A stretch of 64,000 nt of DNA from HGM12998 sp900756495 (GCA_958477305.1 CAUEFI010000006.1:62001-126000), one strand, 5' to 3'; positions 35,622 to 43,450 are shown, numbered from the stretch's first letter. Numbers and translations: made by a program. The notes: generated by a model not told the origin, from the sequence alone.

Positions 35622-35650
35622 TTGCTCTATCTTCTCCAATTCGGTATACT
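35622..35650 (+). promoter_or_regulatory. Promoter of the LCP family gene
   Basis: TTGCTC (35622-35627), 17 bases and TATACT (35645-35650), about 50 bases before the GTG start. Confidence 0.65.
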
Positions 35651-35698
35651 AAACCTGCTGTCTGTTGACATAATGCAAAAGCGAAAGGGGCTTCACCC

Positions 35699-36793
35699 GT
35701 GGCAGGAAAGAGAGCAAGGCGCGCCACGTCTCCGGCACGCCGGCTGGGAACCACCTTTTATCGGGGCCTGGTCATTGTATCCGCAATCATTGTAGCTTCG
35801 TACTGTGTATTCCGTATCATGGCCCGCCCGCCTCAGGTGGACAACACGCCGCCCGCCTATACAGCCGCCACGCCGCTGCCAGGCTCGTCACCAGGCCCCT
35901 CGGCCCAGGCCCAGCCCGCAGCCACACCTCAACAGCCTGTATGGGAGCGCAAGGCGTACACCTATACCTTCCTGCTGGCCGCCAGCGATCAGTCCAGCGG
36001 CAATACCGATACCATGATGGTGGCCACCTACGATACGGTAAACCAGACGGTTGGGCTTGTCTCTCTGCCCCGCGACACGCTTATTAACGGCGTCCGGGAG
36101 TCTAACGGCCGCCACTTTTACAAGCTCAATGGCACCTGCGCCTACAATGGAATGGATGCGCTCAAAGAGGAGGCCGGTAAAATCCTGGGCTTCCCCATCG
36201 ATTTTTATATTAAAGTCAATGTCCGCGGCTTTGTCCGCCTTGTGGACGCTGTGGGCGGTGTGGACTTCTATGTGCCTGTGGACATGAACTATGACGACCC
36301 CACCCAGGATCTCCACATTCATTTTAACAAGGGTATGCAGTGGCTCTCCGGATCCGACGCGCTGAAAGTGGCCCGCTGCCGACAGAACTCCTATATTGAC
36401 GACGAGGGGCAGGTCCATACCTACGACGCATATCCCAATGCCGACATTGGCCGCACCGGCACCCAGAGGGATCTGCTGATGGCCGTTTTGAAAAAAGCCG
36501 TTACGAATCCCCAGAAACTGCCTGAATATGTGAATATCTTTACCGAGAATGTCGATACCGATCTGAGCGCCACCGACATCGCCTATTTTGTCTCCAAAGC
36601 GCCTGGTCTCGACTTCTCTTCCGGCATTACTACCTCAGTTCTCCCCGGAGACGGCATGGTGCGCTATCAGGGCTGGAGCTACTGCTACCAGCTCTATCCG
36701 GATCAAGTGCTGGAAATTGTCAACACGCAGGGCCTCAATCCCTACACCACTGACATTACGGCGGATATGCTGGATATTTTCCAGGTGCAGTAA
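35699..36793 (+). CDS. LytR-CpsA-Psr (LCP) family cell-wall polymer ligase
   Basis: LCP proteins transfer teichoic acid or capsule from lipid carrier to peptidoglycan. One N-terminal membrane helix (about 23-42) and a Pro/Ala linker precede the LCP domain: SDQSSGNTDTMMVATYD, VSLPRDTLI (pyrophosphate-binding Arg), KLNGTCAYNGMDALKEEAGK, VDAVGGVDFYVP and the ADIGRTGTQRDLL Arg motif. The product is 364 residues. The GTG start at 35699 has AAAGGGG upstream. It is a single-gene unit between its own promoter and terminator. Confidence 0.93.
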   Translation: MAGKRARRATSPARRLGTTFYRGLVIVSAIIVASYCVFRIMARPPQVDNTPPAYTAATPLPGSSPGPSAQAQPAATPQQPVWERKAYTYTFLLAASDQSSGNTDTMMVATYDTVNQTVGLVSLPRDTLINGVRESNGRHFYKLNGTCAYNGMDALKEEAGKILGFPIDFYIKVNVRGFVRLVDAVGGVDFYVPVDMNYDDPTQDLHIHFNKGMQWLSGSDALKVARCRQNSYIDDEGQVHTYDAYPNADIGRTGTQRDLLMAVLKKAVTNPQKLPEYVNIFTENVDTDLSATDIAYFVSKAPGLDFSSGITTSVLPGDGMVRYQGWSYCYQLYPDQVLEIVNTQGLNPYTTDITADMLDIFQVQ

Positions 36794-36800
36794 TTTGTAA

Positions 36801-36847
36801 AGGAGCAGCGCCCCGAAGATTTCGGGGACGCTGCTCCTCTATTTCTT
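36801..36847 (+). terminator. Terminator of the LCP gene
   Basis: AGGAGCAGCG and CGCTGCTCCT arms with an inner CCCCGAA/TTCGGGG pairing (36801-36838) are followed by CTATTTCTT. Confidence 0.9.
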
Positions 36848-36886
36848 GTGAGATAAAACCACCGTCAAAGCCTGCGGCATTTCTTC

Positions 36887-37183
36887 TCATTCTTCTATCT
36901 CCAGCAGCCAGTCCGTGCTCTTTCCCAGCTGGCTGGCCAGCGCCCGGAGTTCATAATCCTGCACCATTCTTGCGCCGTTTTCAATTCTGCTGATGGCGTC
37001 CTGCTCCAGGATAACCCCAACCGTCTGCACCTTGGCCGCCAGCGCCTGCTGCGAGTACTTGCACTCCAGCCTTGCCAGCCGGATTCGCTCACCTGAGATA
37101 TTCCGCTTTCCCTCAAAGTCCAGCACCTTCACAGTACACGCCCCGTTTATGGTAATATCTAATATTTTATTTGACTTTACCAT
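36887..37183 (-). CDS. XRE family helix-turn-helix regulator
   Basis: The 98-residue protein is mostly a Cro/CI-type HTH: GERIRLARLECKYSQQALA then DAISRIENGARMVQDYELRALA and GKSTDWLL. Relatives begin near residue 18-20, so the start may be one of two GTG codons there (near 37132 or 37126) rather than the ATG at 37183, which lacks a ribosome site. It sits at the edge of an AT-richer patch and may be a remnant regulator of a mobile element. Its targets are unknown. Confidence 0.8.
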   Translation of the reverse strand: MVKSNKILDITINGACTVKVLDFEGKRNISGERIRLARLECKYSQQALAAKVQTVGVILEQDAISRIENGARMVQDYELRALASQLGKSTDWLLEIEE

Positions 37184-37348
37184 ATTTTATGTGTATGATT
37201 ATGTTAATATCCCATAACTCTACAAAAAAGGGGCAAACAGCGCCATGCGCAAGTCTGTTATAAGCCGTAAATGCCCAGTATATTGGACGAGCTCTTGCCA
37301 TCTTCATTATGAAAACAGGGGCGACCCCTGTAAAAGGAGAATCAGGCC

Positions 37349-37732
37349 ATGTTGAAAACCGTGTGTAATGCTAAATTCAAATTTATTCTAGCCGTGGTAA
37401 TTGTGCTGGCGATTGTAATAGGGATACTGATAGTACCCGAAGCGGTAAACAAAACAAAATCTGAACCTAGAGTTATTACAACATCTACTTTAGAAAAGAT
37501 AATCAACGTAAGCGAATTATCTACCTTCACCTCTGTTTACAATGGCATCGCTCAAGTAATGAACGATAAGACCCCTGAGGAAACAGACTACTATGTGTCA
37601 TATGATGCCATCGTATACGCAGGTATCGACTTTAAAGATATTGTGATCTCAGTAGACAGTGCATCAAAGACAATTAGCATCGATATTCCCGGGGTATACA
37701 TTACAGAGATAAAAGTGGGATGTAAGGTATAA
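37349..37732 (+). pseudogene. Truncated DUF4230 protein gene
   Basis: The 127-residue product has an N-terminal membrane helix (about 10-30) and the start of a DUF4230 domain (ITTSTLEKIINVSELSTFTS, VYAGIDFKDIVISVD, SIDIPGVYITEIKV). Family members continue for roughly 70-90 more residues, but here the frame ends abruptly after EIKVGCKV. The next bases read, in another frame, as a short tail TTYYITSADGSFVAK and stop, which looks like the end of an unrelated gene, so a deletion has probably fused two remnants. AAAAGGAG precedes the ATG. Codon use is AT-richer than in neighbouring genes. Confidence 0.65.
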
Positions 37733-37791
37733 AGGTTGGTTTACACCACCTACTACATTACATCGGCTGACGGTTCATTTGTGGCAAAGTG
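37733..37791 (+). pseudogene. Possible 3' remnant of an unrelated gene
   Basis: Directly after the truncated DUF4230 frame, the sequence can be read as a short tail ending ADGSFVAK and a stop at about 37791, with no start codon or ribosome site of its own. I cannot name its parent. It supports a deletion junction near 37730. Confidence 0.3.
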
Positions 37792-37870
37792 ACAACCAGC
37801 AGAGGAAAGGAGACGCATATACAACGGAACTGGGCATGCCCCGCTTGCTCAGCCACTCAAATAATGAAAG

Positions 37871-38398
37871 CTATCGTTCAACCAGTCGAATAATCCTTGG
37901 ACGGTTATATCGCTGTATAATCACGAAAGCAATATCGAGCAGGGCCGCAAGCACGGAGGTAATTATAAATACCATGGCGGCACCGAACCATATTGAAAAA
38001 AACACTGGTACAAAACTCAGCACTATGATTATTTCATGCACAAGTTCCGCCTGACACGAAGCCTGTGCAATCTCGTCCCAACGATTTTTTGTGTGGTCAA
38101 ATAGATATGGGGCATACGTCGGCATCAAGACCTTCCAACACTTCACTTTTATTCTTTCATACAGCTTCTTCTCCCATGTTCTGGTCCGATACCATCCCTT
38201 TTTGTAATCTGCTTTGTTATTCATAACTGTGTCAAGGATGAGGCCGACACTAAGCCGCATTACAAAGTGATATGCCATTGTCCCCAATGTAATTGCAACC
38301 GCAAGCACAGCTTCATTTTTCCACGTTTGGTATAAGCAGGCGCAGAGTACCGCGCCTATAACTGATAAAATCGAAATGGCTGACATAGCTCTTTTCAT
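37871..38398 (-). CDS. Integral membrane protein resembling CrtO-type acyltransferases
   Basis: The 175-residue protein has about four membrane helices. The central WYRTRTWEKKLYERIKVKCW, the acidic/His stretch CQAELVHEI and the end motif QRYNRPRIIRL match the pattern I know from glycosyl-4,4'-diaponeurosporenoate acyltransferase (CrtO) of staphylococci and its many uncharacterised homologues. No carotenoid genes are nearby, so the substrate is open. Upstream spacing gives only a modest ribosome site. Base composition is AT-richer than the surroundings, consistent with transfer. Confidence 0.6.
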   Translation of the reverse strand: MKRAMSAISILSVIGAVLCACLYQTWKNEAVLAVAITLGTMAYHFVMRLSVGLILDTVMNNKADYKKGWYRTRTWEKKLYERIKVKCWKVLMPTYAPYLFDHTKNRWDEIAQASCQAELVHEIIIVLSFVPVFFSIWFGAAMVFIITSVLAALLDIAFVIIQRYNRPRIIRLVER

Positions 38399-38621
38399 GT
38401 TGATCTTCCCTTATATAACTTCCAGTCCGTTGTCCTTATGCAATAAAGTATAGCATGCATAGGAAGTTGTCACAAGCCACTTCATTTTGTGCATCTGGGT
38501 TCAGAAGGTTGCTATGGAATCGACCTGATATATATGAGTTTAGGAGAAGCTGTCCAGGGATCGGCTGCACCTTGCCTACAGCACCCTTGACGGCCTCCCG
38601 CTTCAGTGCTATGTGGTAACC

Positions 38622-38721
38622 AAGAGGGGCTTATGCCCCTCTTTCAGCCTGTCGAAAAAGCCCCGCATAAGCTGGACTTTTTCGACAGGCTGGAGGCTCC
38701 ATCCTTACCGGATGGAGCCTC
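38622..38721. repeat. Three consecutive perfect hairpins
   Basis: Stem 1: 38622-38630 with 38635-38643. Stem 2: 16 bp, 38645-38660 with 38677-38692. Stem 3: 12 bp, 38693-38704 with 38710-38721. They are nearly contiguous, in a 393-base gap (38399-38791) without genes. Stem 3 could end tyrA transcription; stem 2 is the kind of sequence that recurs as a dispersed repeat. The first 220 bases of the gap show nothing I recognise. Confidence 0.8.
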
Positions 38722-38791
38722 TTCATTTCTCAATAAGCAAATCTTTTTATCTAGGTCTGCTGCGGGAATATAAAAAGGGGGTTGGCTAATG

Positions 38792-39652
38792 TTAACCCAG
38801 CAGGTCGGGCCCCGGCAAATCCATCTGTCTTTTCCGGGCGGCAGACCAGGACAGCTTTTCCGCGAGCTTCTCTGTGTCTCCCGAGGCTAAGACCTCCCGA
38901 TAGGCGGAAAGATTCTCCTGCAGCCTATCCAGTACCTCCAGAAGGGCGGGGGCATTCATGGAGAAGAGCTCGGTCCACAGCCCTACATCCAGGGCTGCCA
39001 CCCTGGTGCAGCCCCGAAAAGAGCTACCTTCAAAGCCCTTGCACTCAAAAAGTTTGGGGTCATCGCACACGGAGACCGCTATAACGTGCATCACCTGGCT
39101 TGTGTAGGCGATCATGGCGTCATGGGCCTCCGGGGTCGTTTTACAGACATCCTTGCAGCCGATATAGGCTGCGAGGCGCTCCATCAGTGCCAGATGCTCC
39201 GGAGTACTGGTCTCCCGGGGCGTCAGAATCAAGTGCGCATCCTGGAACATCTCGCCAAAAGCGTGTTCGATACCGGAGAACTCCGTACCCGCCATCGGGT
39301 GGCAGCCGATAAAATCCACCGTTTCGGGCAGGACCTCCGCCCCAGCCATAACCGCAGTCTTTACACCACATACGTCGGTGACAAGTGACCCGGGCTTGAA
39401 TTGTTCCCTGTGTTCCGCCAAAAAACGGACGATGCCCTGGGGGTGAAGGGCAAGAACCACCACATCCGCCTCCGGGATTACCTTTTCCGCCTCCCCGGTA
39501 AGCCGGTCGGCCACTCCGTGCTCTGCGGCGAACCGCAGGGTGGGCTGAGAGACGTCTACGCCTATGATCTCATAGTCCTCAAACCCTTTCAGGGCAAGCG
39601 CCAGGGATCCGCCGATAAGCCCCAGGCCGATAATGACCATACTTTTCTTCAC
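38792..39652 (-). CDS. tyrA: Prephenate dehydrogenase
   Basis: TyrA oxidatively decarboxylates prephenate to 4-hydroxyphenylpyruvate, the tyrosine branch. The N-terminal dinucleotide fold shows GLGLIGGSLALAL (residues 9-21) and DVSQPTLRFA; the substrate region has the TDVCGVKTAV and GCHPMAGTEFSG motifs with the catalytic His. The C-terminal helical domain includes SSFRGCTRVAALD. At 286 residues it has no ACT or chorismate-mutase domain. It lies 84 bases downstream of aroF and shares its attenuator-controlled transcript. Confidence 0.94.
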   Translation of the reverse strand: MKKSMVIIGLGLIGGSLALALKGFEDYEIIGVDVSQPTLRFAAEHGVADRLTGEAEKVIPEADVVVLALHPQGIVRFLAEHREQFKPGSLVTDVCGVKTAVMAGAEVLPETVDFIGCHPMAGTEFSGIEHAFGEMFQDAHLILTPRETSTPEHLALMERLAAYIGCKDVCKTTPEAHDAMIAYTSQVMHVIAVSVCDDPKLFECKGFEGSSFRGCTRVAALDVGLWTELFSMNAPALLEVLDRLQENLSAYREVLASGDTEKLAEKLSWSAARKRQMDLPGPDLLG

Positions 39653-39736
39653 AGCTGTTGCCTCCTAATCTGTGCAGCCGGGCCCGGGCGGCCCAGCGCC
39701 TGTTAATGCCGCCTGCCGCCTACAGGACGCCCATTC

Positions 39737-40753
39737 TCAAATCTCCCGCCCGACACACCGGGCCAGCTGTCCCACGCTCCCCATCAGGGTCTGGAACTCT
39801 TCGGGCGTAATGGATTGTGCGCCGTCACACCACGCGTTGGGAGGATCGTTGTGGACCTCGACAATCAGCCCGTCGGCGCCGGCGGCAACCGCAGCCATAC
39901 TCATGCGCTCCACCATCCAGGCCTTTCCACAGGCGTGAGAGGGATCCACCACCACGGGGAGGTGAGAGAGCTGCTTCACTGCCAGGACGGCGGAGAGATC
40001 CAGCGTATTGCGGGTAAAGGTCTCAAAAGTGCGGATTCCCCGCTCGCACAAAATAACCCTGTCGTTGCCTCCTGCCATAATATACTCCGCCGACATCAGC
40101 CACTCCTCAATGGTGGACGACAGGCCCCGCTTGAGCAAAATGGGTTTGGTCGTCTTGCCAAGCTGCTTGAGCAAATCAAAATTCTGCATATTCCGCGCCC
40201 CTACCTGGATGACATCCACGCACATTTCGAACATCTCTACATTATCGGTGGACATGATCTCTGTAACGATGGGCAGTCCGGTCGCCTGCCGCGCCTCCTG
40301 CAGCAGCCGGATTCCATCTTGAGCCAGCCCTTGGAAGGAGTATGGGGACGTCCGCGGCTTATAAGCGCCTCCCCGCAGTGCAGCGGCTCCGGATGCCTTC
40401 ACTGCCTTGGCAACCCCTACAATCTGGCCCTCGCTCTCCACCGAGCAGGGCCCGGCGATGACTGCCAGCTTCTTTCCTCCCACTGTGGCACCGTTTCCCA
40501 AATCGATGACCGTATCGTCGGGATGGTACTTGCGGTTGGCCTTTTTATAAGGTTCAGTAACTCGCATAACCCTGTCAACACCGGGAAGGAGAGAGACCTT
40601 TTCCTGATCGATGCCGGCAGCATTGCCCTCGGCGCCGAGAATCGTGGTCTCTGCTCCCTTGGACACCATCACCTGAACACCGCCCTCTTCCATGGTGTGA
40701 ATGGCGGCCTCCAGCTGTTCCTGGGTAAATCCGGGCTTCATAATAACAACCAT
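39737..40753 (-). CDS. aroF: 3-deoxy-7-phosphoheptulonate (DAHP) synthase, type I-beta
   Basis: DAHP synthase makes the first committed shikimate intermediate from PEP and erythrose-4-phosphate. The 338-residue product has an N-terminal ferredoxin-like regulatory domain (about 1-70) and a KDO8P-synthase-like barrel: VIAGPCSVES, RGGAYKPRTSPYSFQG, VGARNMQNFDLL, KRGLSSTIEEW, VVDPSHACG. The fused N-terminal domain is the type that gives feedback inhibition, commonly by Tyr or Phe. RBS AGGAAGCGTTCACA precedes the ATG. Transcription is controlled by the Tyr-codon leader 110 bases upstream. Confidence 0.95.
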   Translation of the reverse strand: MVVIMKPGFTQEQLEAAIHTMEEGGVQVMVSKGAETTILGAEGNAAGIDQEKVSLLPGVDRVMRVTEPYKKANRKYHPDDTVIDLGNGATVGGKKLAVIAGPCSVESEGQIVGVAKAVKASGAAALRGGAYKPRTSPYSFQGLAQDGIRLLQEARQATGLPIVTEIMSTDNVEMFEMCVDVIQVGARNMQNFDLLKQLGKTTKPILLKRGLSSTIEEWLMSAEYIMAGGNDRVILCERGIRTFETFTRNTLDLSAVLAVKQLSHLPVVVDPSHACGKAWMVERMSMAAVAAGADGLIVEVHNDPPNAWCDGAQSITPEEFQTLMGSVGQLARCVGREI

Positions 40754-40786
40754 TGTGAACGCTTCCTTTCTTGACTTTCAGCATAG

Positions 40787-40824
40787 AAAAAACCGCGGCG
40801 GCCCACACTGGGCTGCCGCGGTTT
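40787..40824 (-). terminator. Attenuator terminator upstream of aroF
   Basis: On the minus strand the arms 40824-40809 and 40805-40790 pair over 15 of 16 positions around a 3-base loop and are followed by six U residues. It lies between the leader peptide stop (40861) and the aroF ATG (40753), so it can only act as a conditional terminator. Confidence 0.93.
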
Positions 40825-40860
40825 CAGACTTTTTCCAAAACACCGCTGCAGGCAAACCGG

Positions 40861-40941
40861 TTATGGGCACAACATGGGACCGCTGCCATAAAAATAGGAG
40901 CGGTAATACCCATATTCATACCCATTGACGCGGCGCTTCAT
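40861..40941 (-). CDS. Tyrosine-rich leader peptide of the aroF-tyrA operon
   Basis: A 26-codon ORF starts at an ATG at 40941 with GGAAG 8 bases upstream and ends with TAA at 40861. Tyr codons occupy positions 8, 10, 12, 13, 16 and 18, and Phe is at 17; six Tyr in 11 codons is far above expectation. It follows the promoter by about 25 bases and precedes a strong terminator, the arrangement of ribosome-mediated attenuators such as those of his, trp and pheA. Ribosome stalling at Tyr codons when Tyr-tRNA is scarce should prevent the terminator from forming. The peptide itself probably has no other role. Too short to appear in ordinary gene calls. Confidence 0.88.
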   Translation of the reverse strand: MKRRVNGYEYGYYRSYFYGSGPMLCP

Positions 40942-40970
40942 CGGACATGCTTCCTTTCTTGACTACCCGC

Positions 40971-40999
40971 ACTTTAACACTTTTAAGGAGAAAAGTCAA
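40971..40999 (-). promoter_or_regulatory. Promoter of the aroF-tyrA operon
   Basis: TTGACT (40999-40994), 17 bases and TAAAGT (40976-40971) on the minus strand. Predicted initiation near 40964 leaves only about 22 bases before the leader ATG. Confidence 0.85.
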
Positions 41000-41007
41000 G
41001 CTTTTAT

Positions 41008-41036
41008 TTGAATTTTTCAATCTCCTATGGTATGAT
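41008..41036 (+). promoter_or_regulatory. Promoter of the Rrf2 gene with an internal dyad
   Basis: TTGAAT (41008-41013), 17 bases and TATGAT (41031-41036). A TTGAA-TTT-TTCAA dyad covers the -35 box and could be an operator for the Rrf2 protein itself. It is back to back with the aroF promoter. Confidence 0.75.
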
Positions 41037-41069
41037 AGGATAAATGGAATACAAAGGAGGATTTACTCC

Positions 41070-41513
41070 ATGAAGATTTCCACCAAGGGACGTTACGCTC
41101 TGCGCCTGATGCTGGATCTGGCCCTGAACAGCAATGGTACGGCAGTACCGCTGAAAGAGGCCGCCGAACGCCAGGGGATCTCAGATAAATATTTGGAGCA
41201 GATCGTCACCCAGCTCTCGCGCGCCGGCTTGGTGCGCAGCGTCCGGGGCGCCGGCGGAGGCTATCTGCTCACCCGGGATCCCTCGGAGTACTCTGTGGGC
41301 GAAATTCTGCGTGTGCTGGAGGGAAATCTGGCCCCTGTAAGCTGTGCCGAGGGCACCGGCTGCTGTGACCGGGCCGACCGCTGTGTCACTGTGGAGGTAT
41401 GGCGGGAAATTCAGGCCGCCGTCTCTCAAGTCGTGGACAACATGACCCTGGCCGATCTGGTACGCCGTTATCATGAGAAGTGCTCCCAAGAGAGTCCCTG
41501 TGCCGAGGGCTAG
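41070..41513 (+). CDS. Rrf2 family regulator, IscR-like
   Basis: The 147-residue protein has the Rrf2 winged helix (MKISTKGRYALRLMLDLAL, PLKEAAERQGISDKYLEQI, GLVRSVRGAGGGYLL) and three Cys in CAEGTGCCDRADRC (about 97-110) in the position of IscR's [2Fe-2S] ligands. It is therefore likely an Fe-S sensor controlling Fe-S assembly or cysteine genes, perhaps iscS-iscU at 47-48 kb. The ATG at 41070 follows AAAGGAGG; the 41 codons upstream in frame overlap the promoter and are rejected. Its stop codon overlaps that of the convergent EFR1 gene. Confidence 0.92.
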   Translation: MKISTKGRYALRLMLDLALNSNGTAVPLKEAAERQGISDKYLEQIVTQLSRAGLVRSVRGAGGGYLLTRDPSEYSVGEILRVLEGNLAPVSCAEGTGCCDRADRCVTVEVWREIQAAVSQVVDNMTLADLVRRYHEKCSQESPCAEG

Positions 41514-42283
41514 AGGAAAAATTCCGGCTCTTTTCTGACCTTATACAGCAGACCAAAGCCCTCTTTGGCTGCCGTATAGACGGGCCCCCGGAACGCCCTG
41601 GCCCCGGTTGGGCAGACGCGGATACACGCCCCGCAGGGAATGCACCGCTCCTTATCCGTCTCCCGCGGCCGTGCGGGGTCGATGGCCCCTGCAGGACAAA
41701 TGCGCGAGCAGGCCCCACAGCCGGTACATCGCTCACTCCCCACAGGATAAAAGGACACATTGGCAGGCTTGCGGTAGGGAAATGTTCCCTTTACCGCAGG
41801 CCTTGCTTTTGTTCCCGCAGAGGCCTCCAGCTTCTGCACGCAGGACCGTGCGAAGTCGTCCAGCCTGGCCAGATCTGCCTCATCCGGCCGCCCTGCGGCC
41901 GTATTGGGGAAAATAGAGTGCTGCCCCACGGCCGCTCCGGCAGCGGCAATCCAAAAGCCGTTCCCCTCTAAAATATCGCAGAGCTCCAGCAGGGCGTCCT
42001 CATACTCCCGGTTTCCATAGACCGCCAGGGCCACAGCGGGGGTGCCGTTTCCCTTCAGCATGGAGAATCGCTGTGCGGCAATTGCAGGCAGGCGCCCGGC
42101 ATAGACGGGAGCGCCCGCCACCAAAAGGGCACCCGCAGGAAGGGAAACCTCGCCCTCCGGCGGGTGCTCCAGCAGATCACAGTGCCCGCCGATTTCTCCC
42201 AGTCCTGCGGCGACCCGCTCCACCACGGTTCGGGTCGTTCCGGCCGGGCTGAACCAAGCCGGATAAACAATGCGGCAGCGCAT
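41510..42283 (-). CDS. EFR1 family flavodoxin-like/2x[4Fe-4S] ferredoxin protein, copy 1
   Basis: The 257-residue protein combines an N-terminal flavodoxin-like half (FSPAGTTRTVVERVA, APVYAGRLPAIA, VYGNREYEDAL) with a C-terminal ferredoxin half carrying two [4Fe-4S] motifs, CTGCGACSRICPAGAI and CIPCGACIRVCPTGAR. EFR1 proteins are predicted electron carriers of anaerobes; partners are unknown. The ATG at 42283 follows GAGGAGG. It is convergent with the Rrf2 gene, the two stop codons overlapping. A second copy lies at 62.3-63.2 kb. Confidence 0.9.
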   Translation of the reverse strand: MRCRIVYPAWFSPAGTTRTVVERVAAGLGEIGGHCDLLEHPPEGEVSLPAGALLVAGAPVYAGRLPAIAAQRFSMLKGNGTPAVALAVYGNREYEDALLELCDILEGNGFWIAAAGAAVGQHSIFPNTAAGRPDEADLARLDDFARSCVQKLEASAGTKARPAVKGTFPYRKPANVSFYPVGSERCTGCGACSRICPAGAIDPARPRETDKERCIPCGACIRVCPTGARAFRGPVYTAAKEGFGLLYKVRKEPEFFL

Positions 42284-42407
42284 CAAAATTCCTCCTCTTC
42301 TTAGCTATGATTTATAAATGTATGATGCGCTGCGGCGGGAGATTTGTCAAGGGGCCCGGAGACAGTCTCCCATCTCCGGCGGCGAACGGCAGCAAAAAGA
42401 TCGGTAT

Positions 42408-42449
42408 GCCCCGGAGTGAGATACGCTTACTCGCATCTCACTCCGGGGC
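42408..42449 (-). terminator. Terminator of cysK
   Basis: A 15-bp perfect stem (42408-42422 with 42435-42449) with a 12-base loop lies 22 bases past the cysK stop. The U-tract is poor. Confidence 0.65.
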
Positions 42450-42470
42450 GCATTTATGTTTCTTCTGTGC

Positions 42471-43382
42471 TTAAAAGACGCCGGCCGAGAGATATCGCTC
42501 TCCGCTGTCCGGAAAAACCGCCACAATGGTCTTTGCCCCATATGTATCCCGCCGCGCCAGCGCAGCCGCAGCCCAGGCCGCCGCGCCGGAAGAGACGCCT
42601 ACTAAAAGGCCCTCAGTCCGCACCAGGTCCCGGCATGCGGCACAGGCGTCGTCGCTCCTGACAGGGAGCACCTCGTCCACCAGGGAGCGGTCCAGTACGC
42701 CGGGAATGAAGTTGGCGCCTATGCCCTGGATTTTATGTACGCCCGGCCTCCCCCCGGACAGGACGGGGGATTCGGCGGGCTCAATTGCCACCACCAAAAG
42801 CCGGGGATTGCGCTCCTTCAGATAGCGCCCTGCGCCGGTCAGGGTGCCGCCAGACCCCACCCCGGCCACTAACACATCCACGGCTCCGCCGGTAGCCTGC
42901 CAGATTTCCGGCCCCGTGGTCTCATAGTGGGCCCTGGCGTTGGCGGGGTTATTGAACTGGTCTGCCATCCATACCCCGGGCGTCTCCCGCAAAATTTCTT
43001 CCGCCTTCTCAACAGACCCGGACATTCCTCGGGCACCGTCGGTAAGCACCAGCTCGGCTCCCAGCGCAGACAGCAGATTCCGCCGCTCCATGCTCATGGT
43101 CTCGGGCATGGTCAGGATTACCCGATAGCCGCGGAGCGCCCCCAGATAGGCCAGGCCTACGCCGGTGTTTCCGCTGGTGGGCTCCACAATGACGGATCCA
43201 GGCTTCAGCAGGCCCCGCTTCTCTGCATCCCGAATCATATACCACGCCGCACGGTCCTTGGCGGAGGAGAGTGGGTTGAAACTCTCCAGCTTGGCCAGTA
43301 TCCTGGTCCCGGGCGCATAGCGCTCCAGGGCCAGCAGCGGAGTTCCGCCGATGAGATCCGACAGGGAATGGGCGATTTGCAT
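42471..43382 (-). CDS. cysK: Cysteine synthase (O-acetylserine sulfhydrylase A)
   Basis: CysK forms cysteine from O-acetylserine and sulfide with PLP. Visible motifs are the PLP-lysine segment NPLSSAKDRAAW (about 36-47, where relatives have SVKDR), the substrate loop VEPTSGNTGVGLAYL and the phosphate-binding GVGSGGTLTGAG, with GVSSGAAAWAA near the C-terminus. The length of 303 residues is usual. GGAGGAGCTGTC precedes the ATG. It lies 68 bases after metQ, with a short hairpin between, so it may be partly co-transcribed from the Met T-box promoter. Confidence 0.93.
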   Translation of the reverse strand: MQIAHSLSDLIGGTPLLALERYAPGTRILAKLESFNPLSSAKDRAAWYMIRDAEKRGLLKPGSVIVEPTSGNTGVGLAYLGALRGYRVILTMPETMSMERRNLLSALGAELVLTDGARGMSGSVEKAEEILRETPGVWMADQFNNPANARAHYETTGPEIWQATGGAVDVLVAGVGSGGTLTGAGRYLKERNPRLLVVAIEPAESPVLSGGRPGVHKIQGIGANFIPGVLDRSLVDEVLPVRSDDACAACRDLVRTEGLLVGVSSGAAAWAAAALARRDTYGAKTIVAVFPDSGERYLSAGVF

Positions 43383-43411
43383 GACAGCTCCTCCTTACCA
43401 TACATATGGAA

Positions 43412-43435
43412 AACGCCCCGGAAAACCGGGGCGTT
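43412..43435 (-). terminator. Weak terminator hairpin between metQ and cysK
   Basis: A 10-bp perfect GC-rich stem with AAAA/TTTT loop followed by TTTTCC on the minus strand, directly after the metQ stop. It would reduce but may not abolish read-through into cysK. Confidence 0.6.
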
Positions 43436-43450
43436 CTTTGGGGTTTGGCC

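Noticed and set aside
40920..40953. Alternative leader ORF starting at the upstream ATG (40950 region) that includes a Trp codon
   Set aside because: It is ten codons long, its Shine-Dalgarno is too close, and the overlapping frame has the Tyr-codon cluster and better spacing.
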